Positions 27,207-37,000 of a stretch of 64,000 bases of DNA are shown piece after piece. Origin of the DNA: Flavobacterium anhuiense. Lineage in GTDB: Bacteria > Bacteroidota > Bacteroidia > Flavobacteriales > Flavobacteriaceae. The position numbers and the translations under genes are program-made. Each line of letters begins with the position of its first letter. The first letter of the stretch is position 1. A model generated the notes under the pieces. That model saw nothing but the letters and a program-made list of their open reading frames with translations. It was not told where the DNA came from and did not search any database. The stretch lies in the NCBI RefSeq assembly GCF_900101855.1, contig NZ_FMVC01000005.1, positions 248,001-312,000 of the forward strand, in the 5' to 3' direction.

Positions 27207-29128
27207 TGAAAAAAACATTACTTTTTTTGCTGCTGACTGTTATTTCTTGTCAGCATAAATCTGAAAAAGTGTCGATTCATCCAGAAAAAATGCTGGAATC
27301 ATTGCAGGTAATCAGCGATAGTTTAGATCAAAATCCAGAAGCAGATAAACTGGCTTTCTGGTCAGGCAAACTCAAAGAAAAAGATTTCTCAAAAACAGGT
27401 TCGGCTTTAGCATTCATACATTACAATCTGGCAAAAAACCTAGTAAAAAAAGACATTGACAGTGCCAAACAGCATATCAATTTTGCTTTAGGTTTGGTAG
27501 AAAAAGAAAAAGAATTCAACGCCCTAAAATTTACCATTTATAATGGAGCGGGTTTAATTTCAGAACTTGAAGGAAAGTTTTATCAGTCGGTTTATTATTT
27601 CAATAAATCTGCGGCAATCATTATGAATGACGATTCGCTAAAGTGCAAACCAATGGCAAAAGTTATCTGTTTGCTAAATGCAGCTCAGGATAATAATAAA
27701 ATCAGCCAATATCAAAAATCAATCGAACAGAATCAGCTGGCCTTAAAAATTTTAAAAGGATTGCCTGAGGATAATTACAAATATAATTTTAGGGCTTATT
27801 CGCAATTGTTTACCGCCTGTGAAGAAAGCAATATTTATAAGCCAGATTCGCTTCTTTTTTACATTAAAAAACTCAAACAGATTTCATCAAAAACAAATGA
27901 GCCGATGCAGGTTAGATTTACTAATGAGCATATGGCACATTATTATTTGTTAAACAATCAGTACGATAAGGCGATACATCATTACAATTTGGTTAAAGGA
28001 TATGATGAAGAAGGTCTATTGGCAAGTCCTGAAAGTCCTGTCATGATTAAAAATCTTTACACCACTATTGCCAACCTAATCGATCTATATGTTCATACCA
28101 AACGTTTTCCTGAGGCAGAAAACTTAATTAAACAAGCTGATAAGATTGAAAGGCAGCATTTGCAGCTGTTGTCTTATTATGAAAAATGTCTGAACAAAAA
28201 AGCCAAAATGCATTATTATTTTGCGAAAGGAAATAAAGAAAAAGCTCTAGAAGAAGCAGATGAGATATTGGCACTTAAAGATAACATTCTCAGGAATTCG
28301 GGTATTCAGGCTACAGAAGAAATGGCTACGATATATGAACTTCAGGCCAAAGACAGGTCTATTCATGGATTAAATAAGGCGATTGATAATACTGAGAATC
28401 GTCTTGAACGAAATCAATTACTGTTGCTTATTGTGGGGTTATTATCATTATTGGCCATTTCGTGGATATTTTTGCTTTATTTTTTCCAAAGACAGAAAAG
28501 GCAAAAACAAGAAAAAGAGAAAATTTTATTGCAGCAGCAATTGCTGAGAACGCAAATGGAACCACATTTTATTTTTAATACTTTGTCTGCCCTGCAAAGT
28601 TTTATCAGATTTGACGAAAAAGAAAAATCTATAAAATATTTAAGTCAGTTTAGCCGATTGTTGAGAAGCAGTTTAGAATTAAGCCGTAAAAATTATGTGC
28701 CTCTCGACCAAGAAATCGAAGCAATAGAAAACTATCTGAGTTTGCAGCAGATGCGCTTTGAATATACGTTTGCCTACAACATAATCGTACCCGATACGGA
28801 TACTTCTGCTTTATTGATACCTCCAATGCTGATTCAGCCCTTTGTCGAAAACGCTATTATTCATGGAATAGGAAGTCTTTCTGATAAAGGATTGATAACA
28901 CTGGAAATCGCCGTGGAAGAAAATCAGATCGTGGTGAAAATTACAGATAACGGAAAAGGTTATCAGGATAAATCGAATGCTGATTCCGATCATCAGTCTT
29001 TATCGGGGACTATAGCCCGAGAACGTTTGGAGATTTTGGCTAGAGAAAACAAAATCAAAACCAATATAGAAATTACTTCCAATGACAACGGAACTATAGT
29101 TTTACTGACACTTCCTCTTAAAAACTAA
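27206..29128 (+). CDS. Sensor histidine kinase, LytS/YehU type, with TPR-like sensor
   Basis: 640 residues. A lipoprotein-like signal (MKKTLLFLLLTVISC) precedes a helical TPR-like periplasmic sensor (about 25-390), a transmembrane helix (about 408-430), and a His_kinase domain with phospho-acceptor H454 in 'QMEPHFIFNTL'. The HATPase region contains 'PPMLIQPFVENAIIHG' and 'ITDNGKGYQD'. TPR-sensor LytS kinases paired with LytTR regulators are common in Bacteroidota. The ligand is unknown. Transcription ends at the hairpin at 29177. Confidence 0.9.
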   Translation: MKKTLLFLLLTVISCQHKSEKVSIHPEKMLESLQVISDSLDQNPEADKLAFWSGKLKEKDFSKTGSALAFIHYNLAKNLVKKDIDSAKQHINFALGLVEKEKEFNALKFTIYNGAGLISELEGKFYQSVYYFNKSAAIIMNDDSLKCKPMAKVICLLNAAQDNNKISQYQKSIEQNQLALKILKGLPEDNYKYNFRAYSQLFTACEESNIYKPDSLLFYIKKLKQISSKTNEPMQVRFTNEHMAHYYLLNNQYDKAIHHYNLVKGYDEEGLLASPESPVMIKNLYTTIANLIDLYVHTKRFPEAENLIKQADKIERQHLQLLSYYEKCLNKKAKMHYYFAKGNKEKALEEADEILALKDNILRNSGIQATEEMATIYELQAKDRSIHGLNKAIDNTENRLERNQLLLLIVGLLSLLAISWIFLLYFFQRQKRQKQEKEKILLQQQLLRTQMEPHFIFNTLSALQSFIRFDEKEKSIKYLSQFSRLLRSSLELSRKNYVPLDQEIEAIENYLSLQQMRFEYTFAYNIIVPDTDTSALLIPPMLIQPFVENAIIHGIGSLSDKGLITLEIAVEENQIVVKITDNGKGYQDKSNADSDHQSLSGTIARERLEILARENKIKTNIEITSNDNGTIVLLTLPLKN

Positions 29129-29176
29129 AGACGCCCGTACGGATTTATAAAAAACCTTTACAAATATTCAATTACA

Positions 29177-29220
29177 GCATACGGATTTATATCAGTTCAA
29201 ATCCGTATGCTTATATTTTT
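29177..29220 (+). terminator. Intrinsic terminator after the two-component system
   Basis: 12-bp arms GCATACGGATTT / AAATCCGTATGC, ten-base loop, then TTATATTTTT. The last arm contains the ATG at 29207 that could start the next gene. Confidence 0.8.
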
Positions 29221-30523
29221 CAAATTTGTCTTAAAAAAGATAAACAATAAGAATTTGAAAGCTAAAAGCAATTTAATCGGCGCGGTGCTCTGTTTACTTT
29301 TATTGACCGCATGTTCTAAAAAAATACTAACTGATAATCCCGAACCCGAGGCAATGCTTTATGAAATTAACCATAAAAACGATGTGAGTTTGGTATTCTT
29401 CGACCACAATCAGGGAAGTGGTTTAGAAAAGCATTTAAATATCTATCAACGATTTGCTGAAGCTTTTGACACCATTCAGGATGTGCATGTGTTTCATGTC
29501 AAGGAAGATTGCGTAATCGAGTTTAGGAATTATGGCTACTATTATTTCAATAACCAAGATTACAAGCTAAAATCGGGAATGATATTGTCCAATGGTGTCG
29601 ATAAGCCGATTCTTGTAACCAATCCGGATAAGTATATTGAAACCTACGAATCGTATTTTAAAGTTCCCTTTAATGACAAAGTGTATTATAGCAAATTGCG
29701 AAAAGCAGAAATCGCGGAAAGGCAGAAAGAATCAGAAAAAGAATTAAAATCAAAATTTAAAGTGGATCAGAACTATGCTGATAATTTGATGCAAAATTCA
29801 AATGTTTCTTATTATCCAAAGCCCAATGTTTTTTTGAGCTGTTCTGCAGGAAAGGTAACAGCAAAAGCGTATAAAGACAGTTCCAAAACTGCAAAAAGTT
29901 TTATGCAGTTAGAAACGCTGTATGATAAAAACGGACAAATTAAACAATACTCGACCATTATTAATGGCGTTTTGTATTCCGACGATCTGTATTATAGAAA
30001 TTCATATCATTTGATTGACAGTATAGTGCGAAGAAATGAAAAGGGAGAAAAATCTAAGGACGTTTTTAAATATGGCAAAAAACAGTTCAGCATCATTTCT
30101 GTTGATGAAAAAAATGTGATGATTGCCAAAGTGTTTCATTTGAATGACAAATTTCAGTGTGCAAAGATTGAAACAGTAAATGGGAGCGGAGATGTGGTTG
30201 CGATCAGTTTTTGTGAATATGATGATTTGGGAAGAATTGCAAAAGAAGTCAATGCAACGCAGAGACTGGTTTATGAATATAAAAACGAACAGGAAGTTTT
30301 GAATTCTAAAATGAAAATTTACAACATAATGGACAATACATTACTTTCTGAGAACATGCGATATTCAGAGGGTAACAAAGACATTTTTATATCGAAGGAA
30401 AAAGATAAGATTTTATCGAAAACTATATCATTAAATGATTCTAATGGCTGTGCTAAAATGATATACAATTACAATTCTGATAATAATTTAAGCGAAGTGT
30501 ATGAATATTCATATGAGAATTAA
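29207..30523 (+). CDS. Hypothetical lipoprotein with YD-repeat-like segments
   Basis: Up to 438 residues with lipobox 'LLLLTAC' followed by SKK. The ATG at 29207 lies inside a terminator arm and gives a long N-terminus; an in-frame TTG at 29255 (LKAKSNLIGAVLCLLLLTAC) gives a normal lipoprotein signal and may be the true start. The body contains 'LYDKNGQIKQYSTIINGVLY' and 'YDDLGRIAKEVNATQRLVYEY', resembling YD-type beta-hairpin repeats. Probably membrane-anchored. No family assigned. Confidence 0.65.
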   Translation: MLIFFKFVLKKINNKNLKAKSNLIGAVLCLLLLTACSKKILTDNPEPEAMLYEINHKNDVSLVFFDHNQGSGLEKHLNIYQRFAEAFDTIQDVHVFHVKEDCVIEFRNYGYYYFNNQDYKLKSGMILSNGVDKPILVTNPDKYIETYESYFKVPFNDKVYYSKLRKAEIAERQKESEKELKSKFKVDQNYADNLMQNSNVSYYPKPNVFLSCSAGKVTAKAYKDSSKTAKSFMQLETLYDKNGQIKQYSTIINGVLYSDDLYYRNSYHLIDSIVRRNEKGEKSKDVFKYGKKQFSIISVDEKNVMIAKVFHLNDKFQCAKIETVNGSGDVVAISFCEYDDLGRIAKEVNATQRLVYEYKNEQEVLNSKMKIYNIMDNTLLSENMRYSEGNKDIFISKEKDKILSKTISLNDSNGCAKMIYNYNSDNNLSEVYEYSYEN

Positions 30524-30576
30524 TTCTTTAATTTGAATAGTAAATTATATTCAAGTAAATATTTCAAAAAAAAAAT

Positions 30577-32025
30577 ATGCGTGTTATATTAATCTTTTTT
30601 ATGTTTTTATCGTCTGCGGTTAGATGTATTTCGCAGGAATCTCAGATTTATTCTCTTTCAAAAAAAGAAAAACTTTCTACAGAAGCGTATGAAGTTTTTA
30701 GAACCAATAAGTTTTTGAATTTTAAAGATAAAGACAGTCTAATCGAAAATATTGAAGGTTCTGTTTATAAGAAAACCAATTTGAATACATTTTTCCAGTA
30801 TAAGAAAGATTGGGAAAAAATTCAGAAAGAGGATACAGCTTCTTATGCTAAAAAAGACAATGCAAAATATGCGTATAAAAACAATGCGATGATTGAAACT
30901 TATTTAGAATTTGGAAGTTACAACGTTCGAAAAGAAATAAAAACGGTTTACAATCCGAAAAGTTTTGTCTTATTCCACGAGAAAAAATATTTTGTGGGAG
31001 AAAACTACAATCGTACTGAAAGCATTGTTAATGAATACGATAATCAAAACAGGGTAATTAAAACTATAAAACGAACTGAGTATAGCAAAAAAGAAAATAA
31101 TGAAGAATCGATAATTACGGCTAAATACGAAAATAATACCGTGACTATTTCAAGTAAAAATGGAACTATTGTCTGTGAATTAATCAGTAATAAAAATCTT
31201 TTGGAGAAAGAATCTTTATTAGCGTTGCCTTTTGATTATTATAAATATATGGAAGAATGTTATTTGGAAGAAAATGCAAAATGCAATGAAAAGTATCCGC
31301 GAGTAAAAGGAAACGAATTAAAATCAATAACGAATATTATTCATGCAAAAATCAATAAAAACAATCCTAATGTTGTATATAGAATAGATAATGGAGGATT
31401 GCCATTTCAGACGTATCTTGTAAATATTCGAGATGAAAAAGAGGATTATTTTCTAAATCATTTGATTCTAAATGTAAAAGATCAAGAACTGATTTCGAAG
31501 CAGCTTATTGCAACTGAAGCAGACGGAGAAGTTCCAGAAGATGCAAATTATTCTGCCAAATCGTTTGTAATCAATAAAGATTTAACCATAAGTATTTTTG
31601 AAATGCAGTTTTCCAAAATTTATAAAAAGCTGAATGAGGGTTATAAAATTACCCCTGAAGGGAAAATCATAAGTTCTAAAACCAGATCTGAAAATAGGAG
31701 AGAAGCTAATTCTTGGTCAGGGAGATACACTTTTAAGAGAACAAATAAAGATGAACTGGTAACCAGTTTTTCAATAGACATAAAAAGTCTAGACGATATT
31801 GCCATTGTTTACATTGGTGATGGAGAAAAACCAGAATTGTATAAAAATCTTAAGGCAGAAAATATGGCTGAGGATAAAATTAAAATAGTATTCAATAAAA
31901 AGTATAATGAACTTGGAATTATATACATTCAAAAAAATGATAAGCAGTATATAATCTCAGGAGAGTCAATAGCAAACATTAATCCAGGGAATGATGAGTA
32001 TCCGCTTAAGAAAGGGAATTTTTAA
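30577..32025 (+). CDS. Hypothetical secreted protein
   Basis: 482 residues with a signal peptide (MRVILIFFMFLSSAVRCISQ). The body is lysine-rich and includes 'NEYDNQNRVIKTIKRTEYS', again YD-like, followed by an unrecognised C-terminal region. It lies 53 bases after the preceding lipoprotein on the same strand and may be co-transcribed. No enzymatic motif seen. Confidence 0.6.
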   Translation: MRVILIFFMFLSSAVRCISQESQIYSLSKKEKLSTEAYEVFRTNKFLNFKDKDSLIENIEGSVYKKTNLNTFFQYKKDWEKIQKEDTASYAKKDNAKYAYKNNAMIETYLEFGSYNVRKEIKTVYNPKSFVLFHEKKYFVGENYNRTESIVNEYDNQNRVIKTIKRTEYSKKENNEESIITAKYENNTVTISSKNGTIVCELISNKNLLEKESLLALPFDYYKYMEECYLEENAKCNEKYPRVKGNELKSITNIIHAKINKNNPNVVYRIDNGGLPFQTYLVNIRDEKEDYFLNHLILNVKDQELISKQLIATEADGEVPEDANYSAKSFVINKDLTISIFEMQFSKIYKKLNEGYKITPEGKIISSKTRSENRREANSWSGRYTFKRTNKDELVTSFSIDIKSLDDIAIVYIGDGEKPELYKNLKAENMAEDKIKIVFNKKYNELGIIYIQKNDKQYIISGESIANINPGNDEYPLKKGNF

Positions 32026-32160
32026 GATAAAGGAATATTTAGAATACTTATTTAACTGGCTTTGTGAAGTCACCATTCAAACATCTAAACCTAATATTCA
32101 AATGTCTCAGACTTTAAAATAAAACTTCATAATATAAAATTCTGCCAAGATATAAATGGA

Positions 32161-32264
32161 AAAAAGTCGTAGACTTTTGAGATGTTGTGTTCAATATGGC
32201 AAAAAAAACGCAAAGTCAGAGACATTTGCGCAGCTTTTCAGTTGAACTTTCTGGGGAGCTATGG
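32161..32264. repeat. Hairpin repeat, copy 1 of 3
   Basis: Starts AAAAAGTC-GTA-GACTTTT, then the block CGCAAAGTCAGAGACATTTGCGCAG, which folds as (G)CGCAAAG / CATTTGCG. Copies at 33036 and 63927 share both hairpins in the same order and spacing. Divergent after 'GCAGCTTTTCA'. Confidence 0.75.
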
Positions 32265-32372
32265 AAATTAACCTAGCTGTGTGATGATTGAGAACTATTT
32301 ACGTAGCATGGATTGATAGCGAGATTAGTAATCTCAAAATTTAAAGGTCTTCATAAAACTTAAATAATCAAA

Positions 32373-32409
32373 ATAAGCGTTAATCGTTTAAAGTAAGATT
32401 AACGCTTAT
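32373..32409 (-). terminator. Terminator-like hairpin beyond the Rhs remnant
   Basis: Perfect 13-bp arms ATAAGCGTTAATC / GATTAACGCTTAT with an 11-base loop; T-rich (TTTGATT) on the minus-strand side. Confidence 0.6.
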
Positions 32410-32494
32410 GTATTTAAAAAGGGATTTAATATTCTTTTTTTCTAACTAATAAGATACTTTATAAACTTACTCACTAAAGTAACATAATTTCATC

Positions 32495-32703
32495 TGTAGG
32501 CAATATTTCCTGCATTGGCAAAGACTACCTTTATGGGAAGGTTCAGATGGTTGTAAACGATGGAAGTGATGTTTTTATTGGCATCGGATACCATGTTCCG
32601 TTAAGGTCATAGGCATAGTCATAGCATGCATTGGCTCCGTCAATGAATCCCAAATCCTTGCGGCTGTTGCTGGCAACTTTGGTTAGTTGGTTGATGTTTA
32701 TGC
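32495..32703 (-). pseudogene. Degenerate fragment of an Rhs core
   Basis: Minus-strand reading gives 'INQLTKVASNSRKDLGF' and 'YDYAYDLNG', equivalent to 'GNQLKRVKEAGNNYFGF' and 'DQYAYDANGNM' in the intact Rhs protein. The DNA around 32495-32620 matches 35110-35240 closely, but with small indels that break the frame. Only about 70 codons remain. It is probably the relic of a displaced Rhs end or a recombination by-product. Confidence 0.75.
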
Positions 32704-33035
32704 TAAAAAACAAGCCTGATCTCAATACTCTAAAAAGCAGCAAACCCCGCCATTTGGTAGGGGGGCTTACTATTCCTTTGTCGAGTTTCTTTGCGGGCAC
32801 GGAAAAAATTTCCGCGCTATCGTTGCGCATATCCGAGCTATCGGGTTGATTTTGCAATTTGAAAAATAGATCTTGTTTCGTAAAAACATTCTTATTATTA
32901 AGGCTACACAAATTTCTCCGACTTTATATCATCTCACTTTCTTTGAAAAAGAAATATCTAAAAGCTATTAACTTTAATATCAAATTGAATGTAGGTTAAG
33001 ATATTTACAAATTTAGGTTTTTAAGAAGTAATCGT

Positions 33036-33149
33036 AAAAAGTCGGAGACTTTTTATCAGGTTTACAATTTCTAAGGCAAAAAAATTGCGCAAAGTCAGAG
33101 ACATTTGCGCAGCTTTTCATATGGAACTCTTCGGAGAGCAGGGGATTGA
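33036..33149. repeat. Hairpin repeat, copy 2 of 3
   Basis: Starts AAAAAGTC-GGA-GACTTTTT followed, about 30 bases on, by GCGCAAAG-N7-CATTTGCGC. This copy runs into a short open frame (33121-33237), so the repeat may be the remnant of a gene end. Confidence 0.75.
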
Positions 33150-33237
33150 AAAAATGCAGGAAAATGATAAATCTGTAATCAAAACTCTAATTGATGCCTT
33201 CATTACCAAAAAGAAAATCCAGCAGTTAGCACAATAA
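33121..33237 (+). pseudogene. Fragment resembling the C-terminus of an XRE-type regulator
   Basis: 38 codons from ATG, reading MELFGEQGIEKMQENDKSV then LIDAFITKKKIQQLAQ and stop. The frame stays open upstream through the hairpin repeat with no DNA-binding domain. The helical 'EKM.ENDK..I...IDAFI.KKK' tail resembles the ends of small helix-turn-helix regulators. A terminator follows 21 bases later. Confidence 0.4.
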
Positions 33238-33258
33238 AACAACTCTGTAAAACATAAA

Positions 33259-33283
33259 AAAACCACTGATTTCAAGTGGTTTT
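33259..33283 (+). terminator. Intrinsic terminator
   Basis: AAAACCACT / AGTGGTTTT arms with a seven-base loop and a short T-rich tail, 21 bases after the regulator-like fragment. Confidence 0.75.
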
Positions 33284-33386
33284 CTTGTTTTTAAACGATT
33301 CCGGTTTTCTAAGGTTTCAAAAGAAAAACAAAACTTCCAAAGCCAAAGCCAAGCCGACGCTCTGCCCATGCTTCTCCCAAGCTATG

Positions 33387-33457
33387 TTACATAATAAGTC
33401 ATTATAGTGCAGGCCCTGCGGGTGCGCTCCGCCCTTCACTATAAACTCATTATGTAA
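33387..33457. repeat. Long imperfect inverted repeat with GC-rich loop
   Basis: Left arm 33387-33409 starts TTACATAATAAGTCATTATA; right arm 33437-33457 ends AAACTCATTATGTAA. They pair with a two-base bulge and one mismatch. The GC-rich loop is itself partly palindromic. It lies inside a spurious open frame and looks like a small mobile or REP-type element. Confidence 0.55.
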
Positions 33458-33547
33458 AATATCCGCCCCCCAACGCTCTGCCAGCCAACGCCACTGCCAA
33501 CGCACTAGGTTAGTATATTATTTTGTTCAGTCGCCACAAGGGCTATG

Positions 33548-33628
33548 CTTGCTTTTTTTAAAAGAATGCCTCAGAGCTTTTTGCTTTGATTTACTTTTAT
33601 TAAAAAGGCACTCTTTTAAAAAATCAAG
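33548..33628. repeat. Second imperfect inverted repeat
   Basis: Left arm 33548-33571 (CTTGCTTTTTTTAAAAGAAT...) pairs with right arm 33606-33628 (...CACTCTTTTAAAAAATCAAG) with few mismatches, loop about 34 bases. Nature unknown; possibly a MITE-like relic. Confidence 0.45.
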
Positions 33629-33656
33629 CCGATTTCTCATAACTTTATAAATGCAG

Positions 33657-33680
33657 AAAACCTCGCCCCCGGCGAGGTTT
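33657..33680 (-). terminator. Terminator of the Rhs/immunity unit
   Basis: AAACCTCGCC / GGCGAGGTTT arms with a three-base loop; the minus strand continues TTTTCTG. It lies about 57 bases beyond the immunity gene stop. Confidence 0.75.
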
Positions 33681-33737
33681 CTGATTTATATGCTTTGTCG
33701 ATGTTCTTTGCTGATGACTTTCGCAAAGTAGGTAATT

Positions 33738-34052
33738 TTATTTTGTATGTGTTACGCGTAAAATCTTACAATCCTTTTTCTGAATTTCAATTATCGGAAT
33801 ACCACCAAGTTCATCTAAACCAATAGAGCCTTCTATATGCCAGATGTTACCATTAATTAGTTTTGCAGTAAAAGGCCTTTTCGTAAGTACTTCATTTCCA
33901 TAAATTGGAATCAATATTGTTTCTGCAATTTTTATTGCAGTTTCTTCATTTGGAACATAATTAATATCTCCTGTTGGTTTTATTGTAGTACAAAAAGTAA
34001 AACAGGTAGTTAAAAAAAACATTAAAATAAATTTGTAATTAATTACTTTCAT
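33738..34052 (-). CDS. NTF2-fold immunity protein (Rhs-associated), exported
   Basis: 104 residues with a signal-like N-terminus (MKVINYKFILMFFLTTCFTFC), possibly a lipoprotein. The body 'NYVPNEETAIKIAETILIPIYG', 'KRPFTAKLINGNIWHIEGSIG' and 'GGIPIIEIQKKDCKILRVTHTK' matches the NTF2-fold immunity family found behind polymorphic toxins. It starts 13 bases after the Rhs gene on the same strand, the expected place for the cognate immunity gene. Export suggests it protects in the periplasm or at the membrane. The pairing is inference from position. Confidence 0.75.
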   Translation of the reverse strand: MKVINYKFILMFFLTTCFTFCTTIKPTGDINYVPNEETAIKIAETILIPIYGNEVLTKRPFTAKLINGNIWHIEGSIGLDELGGIPIIEIQKKDCKILRVTHTK

Positions 34053-34065
34053 TTAGTGTTGATGT

Positions 34066-37000
34066 TTAGTTAGATTTAATTTGAGAAGCTTTTATCTCTA
34101 CAGGTTTAATTTCAACAGGCTTAGGTGTTATAGTTGTAACAGGCACCATTGCATCTTTTGTATTTAATCTTGAAGGATGTTTTGGATCACTAGGCATCGC
34201 AGTACTTAACAATGTTATTTTATCCGTCTTAACATCGTATTTTTGAAAAGAACCATTTGGCGTTGCAACATATACATCTAAGTTTTTTCTTTCAGCTAGT
34301 CCCATATCTCCTCGACTTTGTGCATCGCCAGCAAGTCCAGAGAAATTATCATTATCATACAATACACCGTATGCACCATGGGTGTGTGCCATTGCTTCCT
34401 CACTAGTTCCTGCAGGAACAGTAACTTTGCTTGGATTTACGCCATCAGGACCTCCTTCGACTGGTTCTGCATATGAATATATAGTATTTCCACTGTTATC
34501 ACTTGTACTATAAACTTTGGTTGCAAATTCACGATCTTTAACAATTGAAACACCATTGTAATTTTGAGAAAAATTTTCAGCAGCAGCATCTTTGCTCTTA
34601 TATGGAAAATATGGCTCAAGCCCTTCCAATTCTCTAGCATCGATTACACGGTTACCACTAAAAACATATGGTGCCCAATCACGATATTTTTCAGTTAGAG
34701 GGTCAATACTCATAAATCTTGCGATGGCCGGATCATAATTTCTCCACTTAAAGCTGTCCCAGTTCAAGCCCAGCTCATCCTGACGCTCTTGTCCTTGAAA
34801 CTTGTACTTTAAAGCGCTGTTTGTTGACGCAATTGCACCATTGTAACCCATATGCTTCATCCCAAAAGGATAGTAATTGTTCTCCTCCTGAATGGTCAGG
34901 TTCTTGTCGTAGCTCAGACGTATGTTGCCCAAATGGTCCTTGTACTGGTACACATATTTGTATGTGCCTGCAGATGGCTCAACATAACCTTCTGCGGTTG
35001 GGAAAAACTTCAGCACCCCGTTTTCGTACTGGTATCCTCCCAGATAATCGGTTGTTATGGCAGCCTTTCCTGTTTCGCTTACAATCTTTTTCAATTTCTG
35101 CCCTGCAGCATTGTAAATGTAGGCAATATTTCCGCTTGCCGCAAAAGTTACCTTTACGGGAAGGTTCAGATGGTTGTAGGCAATGGAAGTTATATTTTTA
35201 TTTGCATCGGATACCATGTTTCCGTTGGCATCATAGGCATATTGGTCTGCCGCGTCAGTCTGCGCGATCTGGGTGGTAAACCCAAAGTAATTGTTTCCTG
35301 CTTCCTTAACTCTTTTCAGCTGGTTGCCATTATAGGAATAAGTCATGTAATCCATCCATTCTAAGTTTGCTTGAGAAACCACATCTCCAGAGCGGTGGAG
35401 GAAAGTGATGTTGCCGTTCTTATCGTATTGCAGCTTTTCAAAATAGCTTGAATTCTGCGCCGCTGACGCACTGTTTCTGAAATCGGCATTTATAAGCCTG
35501 TTAAGCTTATCATAGGCATAATTATAGCTTCTGAGCACACTTTCAGAATTGGAAGTCTTCCAGTGTGTCTGGCTTATGTTTCCATTGTAGAGCGCATCGG
35601 CTCCGGCTGAAGGATTCTCATAGCTGATCTTAAAGGCAAAAAGATCCTTAGGGTCTCCAGGCTTTGCAAGAGAGGTGACATCGTTGATTCCCGCCAGCCA
35701 TCCGCGGATGTTATAGCTGTAATTGACATTCTGGGCACTGTTTCCTACCTTTTTGGAAATGAGCTGCCCCAGCTCGTCATAGGCGTTCTCGGCAATAACC
35801 TCGACTGTCCCGCCATTTATCTGATGGGTCTGCACCAGAAGGCGGTCCTGCGCGGAGTAGATGAAGCCGTCTCTCGTGGTAAGCTCGGCATCGGAAGCCG
35901 TTCTTTTATGCCTTGTGATGCTGTATTCCGTTTTGCCCGAAAAATCAAGTTTGGTGTCGGTACAGGTATATCCTCCCAGATGGTTTGATGTCCATACCCT
36001 CACCGGCCTTGCCTTATCGTCATAGATAGTGGTTGAGGTTTCTCCCAAGGCTTCGGCGCTTGAAGTGAGCACCCTTGTCCATGATCCCGATGCGAGACCC
36101 TTAACCTGAGGGGATATGTTCTGGCCTTCCAGCATTGCAGGCACTGCGGCAGCGCCAGGGAAAGCGTAAGTGTCGTAATAGCTTACCGAAAGGAGCCTGA
36201 AAGATGCAGGAGCCACAGCATTGGTGTAATGGGCAGGCACTCCGTCCAGGGTTCCCGAAGCCGTTCTGGCCTCATTAATGGCAGATGCGCCGTTCTGCGC
36301 AGCCTGCAGTGTGACTCTTCCCGCAGCATCAGCCGAGGCATGCTGCGCCCATCCGGTATAGACTGCGCGGCCGAAAGCATCGTATTTGGTGATGGTCCAT
36401 CCCGTGCCGTTCCCATCAGGGAAAGGCGAATTGGCAGGGCCTGTGGCCACAATTCGGTCCAATTTGTCATAGACCATAAACTCCCACTGTTTTCCTGGCA
36501 GCTTCTTCTCGGCCAGCCTGTTTCTGTGGTCGTATCTGTACTGGTAGCACAGATCGTTTAAGAGGGTCTGGGTGCCATTGTCGATCATAGCCGAAAAGAC
36601 GCTTCCAGCCTGCGCATGGAATCCCGGCAGCAGGGTGATGGAATTTGAAGCGGTCAGATTCAGGGTCTGTCCAGGCGCGACCACAGCCGTAGAGGTGATG
36701 TCGGCCTGAATGCCTTGAGAACCGTCAATGAGGTCGGAAGCCTTTGGAGGAATCACATAGGTTAGGTTTCCGTAGATGTCATAGACATAATAGGTGTCGT
36801 GTTTTGCCTGGGCATCATAGGTTCTTTTGAGCACAATCTGCCCTTCCTTGTTTTTGAACTCAACGGTCGATCCGTTTATTTCAGATGGAGCAGCAGCCGT
36901 ATTCTCGTCATAGGTTACGGTTTTATAGAGCTCATTGGCGCTGTAGTAGCCATTGGCGACAAGGGAAATGCCATACAGTCCAGATGCGGAATTCCATTGC

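Larger units (their letters stand above)
32026..33737. other. Gene-poor border with degenerate fragments and repeats
   Basis: About 1.7 kb without an intact gene. It holds two copies of a hairpin repeat (32161, 33036), an Rhs fragment (32495-32703), a regulator-like tail (33121-33237), three terminators and two long inverted repeats. This is the downstream border of the Rhs locus and looks like a graveyard of past rearrangements. Confidence 0.7.

Noticed and set aside
29190..29210. tRNA T-arm-like GTTCAAATCC
   Set aside because: The bases belong to a terminator hairpin. No cloverleaf can be drawn around them.
32543..32911. 122-aa minus-strand frame as an intact gene
   Set aside because: Only the part from about 32703 downward aligns to the Rhs core, with indels. 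The rest has no homology and no start context.
33317..33505. 62-aa open frame on the minus strand
   Set aside because: It lies across a large palindrome, has low-complexity W/L/A-rich composition and no homology I recognise. Better explained by the repeat.
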